Part shown: piece by piece, positions 4,260 through 9,367 of the stretch | Position numbering within the stretch: the first letter of the stretch is position 1 | Layout: the number at the start of each line of letters is the position of its first letter | Origin: Clostridia bacterium | GTDB taxonomy: Bacteria > Bacillota > Clostridia > Oscillospirales > Acutalibacteraceae | Direction: 5' to 3' | DNA: 9,367 nucleotides | NCBI GenBank assembly: GCA_900754145.1 | Contig: CAAEBW010000170.1 | Span: 1-9,367 of the forward strand | Position numbers and translations under genes: made by a program | The notes under the pieces: model-generated | Databases searched by the model: none | What the model was told of the DNA's origin: nothing | The model's input: only the letters and a program-made list of their open reading frames with translations

Positions 4260-5570
4260 ATGTCGGTAGTAATAAAATCTGTGGAAAATGGCAGTCCCGC
4301 GTATAAGGCGGGTATAAAAAGCGGCGATACGCTCATATCTATTGACGGGAATGAGATTGTAGATGTTCTCGACTACCGTTTTTATCAGGATAACGAACGT
4401 CTGACCGTAGAATTTATCGATTCCTCCGGAAAAACAAGAACCGCTAAGCTTAAAAAGGGCGAATATGAGGAATTGGGTCTCCTGTTTGAGACCTATCTTA
4501 TGGATAGTAAACATTCCTGTCGCAATAAATGCGTTTTCTGCTTTATCGACCAGCTGCCTAAAGGGCTTCGCGAGAGCCTTTATTTTAAGGACGACGATTC
4601 CCGACTTTCCTTCCTCTTCGGTAATTATATCACCCTTACGAATATCACCGAGCACGAGGTCGAGCGCATTATTAAAATGCACATAAGCCCCATAAATATT
4701 TCGGTGCATACCACCAACCCTGAGCTTAGGGTTAAAATGATGACGAATAAAAACGCGGGAAAGGCACTCGAAATTATCGACCGATTTAACAGCGCGGGGA
4801 TAAAGCTTAACTGTCAGCTTGTGCTGTGTCCCGGCTATAATGACGGTGAAGAGCTTGAAAGGACTTTGAACGATTTAAGCAGGCTTGAAAACGCCGAATG
4901 TATCGCCGCAGTGCCTGTCGGTCTTACCGCCTACCGCGAGGGTTTGGCACATATAGAGCCGTTTAACAGGCAGACGGCGGGCGAGGTGCTTGACATTATC
5001 GACAAATACGGGGAAATCTGCCTTAAAAAATACGGTCAGCGCAGAATTTACGGCGCGGACGAGTTTTATCTCTTAGCCGAACGTGAAATTCCCGAGGCGG
5101 ATTACTACGGCGATTTTCTACAGCTTGAAAACGGCGTGGGGCTTTGGTCGCTCCTGCGAAGCGAGGCATTGGAGGCTCTCAAAGACTCTGATTATAGGCT
5201 CGAAAGGGAGCGCAGTCTTTCGCTTGCTACGGGCGAGGCGGCGTATCCGCTTATTAAAATGATAGCCGACAAATGTATGGATAAAAACCCGCTTTTAAGG
5301 GCACGGGTTTTCCCGATTAAAAATAACTTCTTCGGCGGAAAAATCAATGTTTCGGGACTTGTCACGGCGACCGACATTGAGGAACAGCTCAAAAACGAAG
5401 CTTTAGGCGAGGAGCTGTTAATTCCGTCTGTAATGCTCCGTGCCGAGGGGGATATGTTCCTTGACAGCGTGACGGTTGACGAGCTGTCGGAGCGTTTGGG
5501 GGTAAGGATAACCCCTGTTAATAACGGCGGCTATGAGCTTATTGACGCTATTTTCGGAATAAACGACTAA
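4260..5570 (+). CDS. DUF512 protein: PDZ, radical-SAM-like and DUF512 domains
   Basis: This 436-residue protein has an N-terminal PDZ-like domain (about 1-65, with GSPAYKAGIKSGDTLISIDG at 11-30). A radical-SAM-type cluster motif CX3CX2C follows (C87, C91, C94 in CRNKCVFCFIDQLP), and then conserved blocks of the barrel such as SRLSFLFGNYITLTN (114-128). The C-terminal DUF512 region contains ADEFY (266-270), IKNNFFGGKINVSGL (353-367) and IPSVMLRAEGDMFLD (388-402). The family is common in clostridia and cyanobacteria and is described as an iron-sulfur oxidoreductase-like protein, but its reaction is unknown to me. Fe-S binding is strongly suggested; radical SAM chemistry is inferred from the motif spacing. 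Its stop is only 15 bases before der, with der's ribosome binding site starting at once, so it is co-transcribed with the ribosome-assembly GTPase. This pairing recurs in clostridia. A role in ribosome or tRNA modification is a guess from context. Confidence 0.92.
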   Translation: MSVVIKSVENGSPAYKAGIKSGDTLISIDGNEIVDVLDYRFYQDNERLTVEFIDSSGKTRTAKLKKGEYEELGLLFETYLMDSKHSCRNKCVFCFIDQLPKGLRESLYFKDDDSRLSFLFGNYITLTNITEHEVERIIKMHISPINISVHTTNPELRVKMMTNKNAGKALEIIDRFNSAGIKLNCQLVLCPGYNDGEELERTLNDLSRLENAECIAAVPVGLTAYREGLAHIEPFNRQTAGEVLDIIDKYGEICLKKYGQRRIYGADEFYLLAEREIPEADYYGDFLQLENGVGLWSLLRSEALEALKDSDYRLERERSLSLATGEAAYPLIKMIADKCMDKNPLLRARVFPIKNNFFGGKINVSGLVTATDIEEQLKNEALGEELLIPSVMLRAEGDMFLDSVTVDELSERLGVRITPVNNGGYELIDAIFGIND

Positions 5571-5585
5571 AAGGAGGCGCGCCTT

Positions 5586-6908
5586 ATGGCAAAACCTGTT
5601 GTCGCAGTTGTCGGCAGACCGAATGTCGGCAAATCGACGCTTTTTAATAAAATAATAGGCAAACGTCTTTCCATTGTGGACGATACCCCGGGTGTTACGC
5701 GCGACCGTATCTACGGCGACGGCGAGTGGCTGGGTAAAAGGTTTATGCTGGTGGATACGGGCGGTATCGAGCCCGATAACGGCGACGTTATACTGTCGGG
5801 TATGCGGGCGCAGGCTCAGCTTGCGATTGATACCGCCTCGGTAATAATCTTTGTTACCGATATAAAGGCGGGGGTTACGGCTTCGGATATGGAGGTTGCC
5901 GCACTCCTGCAAAAGAGCGGTAAGCCTGTGGTGCTGTGCGTCAACAAGTGCGACGGTATAGGCGAGCTGCCGCCCGAGTTTTACGAGTTTTACAATTTAG
6001 GAATAGGCGAGCCTATAGCGGTTTCCTCGGTTCACGGTCACGGCACGGGCGACCTTTTAGACGAGGTGATAAAAAATATCCCCGACTCCGAGTTTGAGGA
6101 CAGCGAAGAGGATATTATCAATGTCGCGGTTATAGGCAAGCCGAACGCGGGCAAATCCTCCCTTATCAATCAGATAGCGGGTGAGGAACGCTCTATCGTA
6201 TCCGACGTTGCGGGTACTACCCGCGACGCTATCGATACCCGCATAGAGCGTGACGGCGTTAAATATAACTTCATTGATACGGCGGGTCTTCGCCGCAAAA
6301 GCCGCGTTGAGGATAAAATCGAAAAATACAGCGTCCTGCGGGCTAAAATGGCGGTTGAACGCGCCGATGTCTGTGTTATAATGATAGACGGTAAGGAGGG
6401 CTTTACCGAGCAGGATTCAAAGGTTGCGGGGCTTGCGGTCGAGCAGGGCAAAGCGTGTATTATCGCCGTCAATAAATGGGACGCGGTCGATAAGGACGGC
6501 AAAACGATGGACAGTACAAGAAAGAGCCTTATGAAGGACTTTTCCTTTATGCCCTACGCGCCGATAATCTTTATTTCCGCAAAAACAGGACAGAGAATTG
6601 ACCGACTTTTCGAGCTTATAAAATATGTAAACGAGCAGAACACAATGCGGATATCCACGGGTATGCTAAACGATATTTTAGCCGACGCTACCGCCCGTGT
6701 TCAGCCCCCGACAGATAAGGGTAAAAGGCTTAAAATCTACTATATGACCCAGGCGTCCACAAAGCCGCCGACATTTGTTTGCTTCTGCAACAAGGCGGAG
6801 CTGTTCCATTTTTCCTATCAGCGTTATCTTGAAAATCAGATTCGCTCAACCTTCGGTCTTGAGGGTACGCCCGTTCGTTTTGTAATTCGTGAAAGGGGAG
6901 ACAAATAA
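5586..6908 (+). CDS. der: Ribosome-assembly GTPase Der (EngA)
   Basis: This 440-residue essential GTPase acts in 50S subunit maturation. Two tandem GTPase domains are visible. Domain 1 has GRPNVGKS at 10-17, DTGG at 57-60 and NKCD at 120-123. Domain 2 has GKPNAGKS at 184-191, DTAG at 231-234, NKWD at 296-299 and SAK at 331-333. An acidic linker (about 168-177) joins them, and the C-terminal KH-like domain (about 355-435) includes KIYYMTQASTKPPTFVCFCN. All nucleotide-binding motifs are intact and the length is typical. AAGGAGG at 5571-5577 precedes the ATG by eight bases. The stop overlaps the plsY start by one base (TAATG), so translation of plsY is probably coupled to it. A promoter-like sequence lies inside the gene near 6355-6382. 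Confidence 0.98.
   Translation: MAKPVVAVVGRPNVGKSTLFNKIIGKRLSIVDDTPGVTRDRIYGDGEWLGKRFMLVDTGGIEPDNGDVILSGMRAQAQLAIDTASVIIFVTDIKAGVTASDMEVAALLQKSGKPVVLCVNKCDGIGELPPEFYEFYNLGIGEPIAVSSVHGHGTGDLLDEVIKNIPDSEFEDSEEDIINVAVIGKPNAGKSSLINQIAGEERSIVSDVAGTTRDAIDTRIERDGVKYNFIDTAGLRRKSRVEDKIEKYSVLRAKMAVERADVCVIMIDGKEGFTEQDSKVAGLAVEQGKACIIAVNKWDAVDKDGKTMDSTRKSLMKDFSFMPYAPIIFISAKTGQRIDRLFELIKYVNEQNTMRISTGMLNDILADATARVQPPTDKGKRLKIYYMTQASTKPPTFVCFCNKAELFHFSYQRYLENQIRSTFGLEGTPVRFVIRERGDK
6355..6382 (+). promoter_or_regulatory. Possible internal promoter inside der
   Basis: TTGAAC (6355-6360), a 16-base spacer and TATAAT (6377-6382) with an extended TG one base upstream (TGTTATAAT) form a good vegetative promoter match within the second GTPase domain. 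It could give extra transcription of plsY, gpsA and the LOG gene. The match may be chance, because the codons are also constrained. Confidence 0.3.
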
Positions 6909-7546
6909 TGTATTTAGCAGCTGTAGCGGCGGTTATTATCGCCTATCTTTTGGGAAGTATTAATTTCGCGGTGATTTTCGCAAATATTTTTCTTAAAAAG
7001 GACGTAAGGGAGCTTGGGAGCGGAAATGCGGGAACTACAAATGTTATGCGTACCGCGGGCTTTCTTCCGGGGGCGCTTACCTTTATTTGCGACGCATTAA
7101 AGGGCTTTGCCGCCTGCTTTATAGGAAAAATGCTTTTTATTCACGCTTATCCCGATACGATACCCTGGATATATGTTGCGTATATGTGCGGAGTCGCCTG
7201 TATGCTGGGACATGTTTTCCCGATTTTCTTCCGCTTTAAGGGCGGAAAGGGGGTTGCGACGAGCGTGGGAATATTTGCGGTATGCTGTCCTATTGCGATT
7301 ATTTTAGGACTTACCGTATTTGCGGTTATGACCCTTATCACAAGGATAGTTTCCCTAAGCTCGCTTGTCGCAACGGTTACGGTTATTTCGCTTTCGTTAG
7401 TATTTTACAATTCCGAGGCGAACATAGCCCTGCCCGCTCTTTTAAGCATCACAATGGGAGTAATAGTCTTTTTAAAGCACAAGGACAACATAAAGAGGTT
7501 AGTTAAGGGCGAGGAGAAGAAAATCAAGGTACGGAGGAAAAAATAA
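6908..7546 (+). CDS. plsY: Acyl-phosphate:glycerol-3-phosphate acyltransferase PlsY
   Basis: This 212-residue integral membrane enzyme transfers an acyl chain from acyl-phosphate to sn-glycerol-3-phosphate, the first committed step of phospholipid synthesis in most Gram-positive bacteria. Signatures of the family are present: GSGNAGTTNVMRTAG (37-51), the glycine-rich GHVFPIFFRFKGGKGVAT (101-118) and HKDNIKRLVKGEE (191-203), with membrane segments near 1-28, 52-78, 87-106, 118-145, 148-168 and 172-190. The strongly basic tail (KKIKVRRKK) should face the cytoplasm. AAAGGGGAG at 6892-6899 is the ribosome binding site, and the ATG overlaps the der stop. The partner PlsX, which makes acyl-phosphate, is not in the window. 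The next gene, gpsA, makes the other substrate, so the pairing is metabolic as well as positional. Confidence 0.97.
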   Translation: MYLAAVAAVIIAYLLGSINFAVIFANIFLKKDVRELGSGNAGTTNVMRTAGFLPGALTFICDALKGFAACFIGKMLFIHAYPDTIPWIYVAYMCGVACMLGHVFPIFFRFKGGKGVATSVGIFAVCCPIAIILGLTVFAVMTLITRIVSLSSLVATVTVISLSLVFYNSEANIALPALLSITMGVIVFLKHKDNIKRLVKGEEKKIKVRRKK

Positions 7547-8529
7547 TGGCTAAAATTACGGTTTTAGGCTCCGGCGGCTGGGGAATGGCACTGGCGCTTT
7601 CCGCCCATATCGGCGGTAATGATGTCACGCTTTGGTCCCCCTTCCCTGACGAGGTCGCCGCACTTCAAAAAAACCGCGGCAATGAACGGCTTTTAAGCGG
7701 AATAAAACTTCCCGAGGAAATAGGTATCACTACGGATTTATCCGCCGTCAAGGGCTCGGCGATTACGATTATCGCCACCCCGTCCATAGCTGTAAGGCAG
7801 ACTGCCAAAAGACTTGCCGCCGAAGAGGATTTCGGGATAGTCGTAAATGTTGCAAAGGGCTTTGAAAAGGCTTCTCTTATGCGGCTTTCGGAGGTTATCG
7901 CCGAGGAGCTTCCGAGCGCTCGGGTCGCCGTGCTTTCGGGTCCCTCCCACGCCGAGGAGGTCGCCCGCGGAATACCCACCTCGGTGGTTGCCGCCTCCGA
8001 CTCGGCTATTACCGCGCAGATTGTTCAGAGCATTATGTCGGGCGATAATTTAAGAATATACACCTCAGACGACCTTATAGGCGTAGAACTCGGCGGCGCG
8101 CTTAAAAACGTTATCGCGATAGCTGCGGGCTTCTGCGATGGTTTAGGACTCGGCGACAATACCAAAGCCGCCCTTATTACAAGAGGCCTTGCGGAGATGG
8201 CGCGCTTGGGAGTTTGTATGGGCGCTAAGGAATACACCTTTTCGGGACTTACGGGTATAGGCGACCTTGTGGTCACCTGCACCTCAAGACATAGCCGCAA
8301 CCACCGCTTCGGCGAAAAGGTCGGCTCGGGAACGCCTATAAAGCAGGCGCTTGATGAGGTGGGCACGGTCGAGGGCTACTACGCCGCGGATCTTGCGCAT
8401 AAGCTTGCAAAAAAGTATAAAATCGAAATGCCGATAACCGAGGAAAGTTACGCCATACTGTATGAAAATAAGGATGTAAAAGACGTGGTGGGCGACCTGA
8501 TGCAAAGGCCGAAGCGCAGCGAGCATTAA
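7546..8529 (+). CDS. gpsA: NAD(P)-dependent glycerol-3-phosphate dehydrogenase GpsA
   Basis: This 327-residue cytoplasmic enzyme reduces dihydroxyacetone phosphate to sn-glycerol-3-phosphate, the backbone for phospholipids and for glycerol-phosphate polymers. The N-terminal Rossmann motif reads VLGSGGWGMALA (6-17). The second conserved block VAKGFEK (102-108) and SGPSHAEEVA (131-140) follow. The catalytic lysine is K187 in ELGGALKNVIAIAAG, and the substrate-side block GLTGIGDLVVTCTSRHSRN (234-252) is complete. Length and order are typical and I see no damage. GGAGG at 7533-7537 serves as ribosome binding site, and the ATG overlaps the plsY stop (TAATG), so plsY and gpsA are tightly coupled. 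The product feeds PlsY directly. Through phosphatidylglycerol it would also feed the LTA-synthase-like protein encoded leftward in this window. Confidence 0.98.
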   Translation: MAKITVLGSGGWGMALALSAHIGGNDVTLWSPFPDEVAALQKNRGNERLLSGIKLPEEIGITTDLSAVKGSAITIIATPSIAVRQTAKRLAAEEDFGIVVNVAKGFEKASLMRLSEVIAEELPSARVAVLSGPSHAEEVARGIPTSVVAASDSAITAQIVQSIMSGDNLRIYTSDDLIGVELGGALKNVIAIAAGFCDGLGLGDNTKAALITRGLAEMARLGVCMGAKEYTFSGLTGIGDLVVTCTSRHSRNHRFGEKVGSGTPIKQALDEVGTVEGYYAADLAHKLAKKYKIEMPITEESYAILYENKDVKDVVGDLMQRPKRSEH

Positions 8530-8585
8530 TACCGATACGGCTTGGGTCTTCGGGGAAAAAATCAAGTATTACAGGACGGTGGATT

Positions 8586-9158
8586 ATGAATATCTGTCTA
8601 TACGGCGCTTCAAGCAACGCGATAGCAAAGGCATACATTAACCCGACCGAGGTGTTGGGAGCAAAAATAGCCGATAGGGGACACACCCTTATTTACGGTG
8701 GCGGCGCGGCGGGGCTTATGGGCGCGGCGGCAAGGGGAGTATACTCCCGCGGCGGTAAAATAATCGGCATTGTGCCCTCCTTCCTTAATGTGGACGGAAT
8801 TCTATTTGATAATTGCACCGAGCTGATTTTTACCGAAACTATGCGGGAACGTAAGCAGCTTATGGAGCAAAAATCCGACGCCTTTATTATGACTCCCGGA
8901 GGTCTTGGCACCTTTGACGAGTTTTTTGAGATTTTAACCTTAAAACAGCTCGGCAGACATTCAAAGCCTATCGCCGTTTTCAATATCAACGGTTATTTTG
9001 ACAGCCTTATCGCACAGCTTAAAAACGCGGTACATAAACAGTTTATGACTCCCGAGGCGTTTGAGCTTTGCCTGTTTACGGATAATGCGGACAGACTGCT
9101 TAATTACCTTGAGGACGGAGTCGGAGCACAGGCGAGGATTTTTAAAGCCTTGAAATGA
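8586..9158 (+). CDS. LOG family protein (TIGR00730, Rossmann fold)
   Basis: This 190-residue protein of the LOG/TIGR00730 family shows both defining motifs: YGGGAAGLMGAAARG (37-51) and PGGLGTFDEFFE (104-115), with E112 as the expected catalytic glutamate. TMRERKQLM (85-93) supplies the conserved arginines. Plant and actinobacterial members release free cytokinin bases from riboside monophosphates (phosphoribohydrolase activity). In clostridia the natural substrate is unclear, and a general nucleoside-monophosphate or nucleotide-repair role is possible; earlier annotation as lysine decarboxylase is not supported by the family. The gene begins 56 bases after gpsA with no terminator between them, so it probably rides on the same transcript. 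AGGA (8573-8576) lies nine bases before the ATG, a weaker site than those of its neighbours. A long-stem terminator follows at 9239. Confidence 0.93.
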   Translation: MNICLYGASSNAIAKAYINPTEVLGAKIADRGHTLIYGGGAAGLMGAAARGVYSRGGKIIGIVPSFLNVDGILFDNCTELIFTETMRERKQLMEQKSDAFIMTPGGLGTFDEFFEILTLKQLGRHSKPIAVFNINGYFDSLIAQLKNAVHKQFMTPEAFELCLFTDNADRLLNYLEDGVGAQARIFKALK

Positions 9159-9178
9159 AATTTTATGTGCTTTATATA
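9150..9178 (+). promoter_or_regulatory. Possible promoter at the end of the LOG gene
   Basis: TTGAAA (9150-9155), 17 bases, then TATATA (9173-9178), overlaps the LOG stop codon; a TATAAT at 9177-9182 is an alternative -10 but has a 21-base spacer. If active, it would make a transcript of about 100 bases ending at the following terminator. The area is AT-rich, so a chance match is quite possible. Confidence 0.2.
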
Positions 9179-9202
9179 TAATGGGCTGTAAAAAAACACA
9201 GT

Positions 9203-9218
9203 ATCCGAAAAAACGGAT
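9203..9218. other. Small A-loop hairpin before the terminator
   Basis: atccg 9203-9207 pairs with cggat 9214-9218 around a loop of six As. It is short, lies between the LOG gene and its terminator, and would be part of any short RNA from this spacer. There is no open frame with a ribosome binding site here. Confidence 0.4.
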
Positions 9219-9238
9219 TAATTAAGAAAAAACAAAAT

Positions 9239-9295
9239 AAACAAGCTCGGCAAAAGCACAAAAATAAAGCTTTTGCCGAGCTTGTTTGCTTTTTA
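9239..9295. terminator. Long-stem, probably bidirectional terminator
   Basis: A 17-bp perfect stem (9241-9257 with 9269-9285), extendable to 19 bp with 9239-9240 and 9286-9287, surrounds an 11-base A-rich loop. On the plus strand it is followed by TTTGCTTTTTA. On the minus strand a T-rich run (TTATTTTGTTTTTTC) follows. It should end the operon that includes gpsA and the LOG gene, and also stop leftward transcription from beyond the window. The stem is longer than in most intrinsic terminators. Confidence 0.85.
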
Positions 9296-9297
9296 AG

Positions 9298-9317
9298 AGA
9301 CAAATAGGGGTTTGTCT
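9298..9317. other. Short hairpin next to repeat copy
   Basis: agacaaa 9298-9304 pairs with tttgtct 9311-9317 around a TAGGGG loop. It lies between the terminator and the repeat at 9328 and may be another repeat module. Confidence 0.4.
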
Positions 9318-9327
9318 GTGTGTTTAA

Positions 9328-9367
9328 ACATTAGACGCGGAAGGCATAAATGCCTTCCCTACGTTAA
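9328..9367. repeat. Palindromic interspersed repeat, copy 3 (window edge)
   Basis: The 40 bases are identical to 160-199, including one heptamer unit (ttagacg 9331-9337) and the 9-bp palindrome (9339-9347 with 9350-9358) with CTACG at its end. The repeat may continue past the window edge. Confidence 0.9.

Noticed and set aside
5461..5490. TTGACA inside the DUF512 gene as a promoter for der
   Set aside because: No -10-like hexamer occurs at 15-19 bases downstream.
5418..5912. A 164-codon minus-strand frame across the DUF512-der junction
   Set aside because: It is antisense to two well-supported genes and resembles no family; treated as a shadow frame.
9181..9225. A 14-residue peptide frame after the LOG gene
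   Set aside because: There is no ribosome binding site and the product is a short lysine-rich run from A-rich DNA.

Overview
The window looks like chromosomal DNA from a low-to-mid GC Gram-positive anaerobe of the class Clostridia, most likely a gut Oscillospiraceae/Ruminococcaceae-type organism. Three things point there: the gene content and order (a DUF512 protein next to der-plsY-gpsA, and yceD next to rpmF), the strong AAGGAGG-type ribosome binding sites with sigma-A promoters, and intergenic spaces filled with short palindromic repeats. All eight genes read through intact in the standard code. Nothing looks like a phage, a plasmid, a CRISPR array, an rRNA or a tRNA.

Layout. (1) 1-371 is a gene-free repeat mosaic: heptamer tandem arrays plus three hairpin modules, two of them facing each other in a 72-bp composite inverted repeat. 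(2) 372-3049, minus strand: a membrane-anchored LTA-synthase/sulfatase-family protein followed by a Nudix hydrolase, with stop and start overlapping by one base (TGATG). (3) 3050-3306 is a divergent control region, with a perfect-consensus promoter (TTGACA-17-TATAAT) firing rightward and a second promoter firing leftward. (4) 3307-4022, plus strand: yceD (DUF177) and rpmF, closed by a strong intrinsic terminator at 4053-4085. (5) 4085-4244 is a MITE-like repeat element with 12-bp inverted ends that fills the space up to the next ribosome binding site. (6) 4260-8529, plus strand: a PDZ/radical-SAM-like/DUF512 protein, der, plsY and gpsA, tightly packed with TAATG couplings. (7) 8586-9158: a LOG-family protein, followed by a very long-stemmed, probably bidirectional terminator and another copy of the repeat seen at the left edge.

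Functionally the plus-strand genes are housekeeping: ribosome biogenesis (YceD, L32, Der) and the first steps of phospholipid synthesis (GpsA supplies sn-glycerol-3-phosphate and PlsY acylates it). The minus-strand pair concerns the envelope, probably glycerol-phosphate polymer synthesis, plus nucleotide clean-up.

I do not see a new multi-gene system here. The most unusual content is non-coding: a family of hairpins with a shared GTAGGG end, compensated stem changes and neighbouring 7-bp tandem arrays, present in direct and inverted copies and sitting where familiar gene orders break. The DUF512 protein is the least understood of the conserved proteins.
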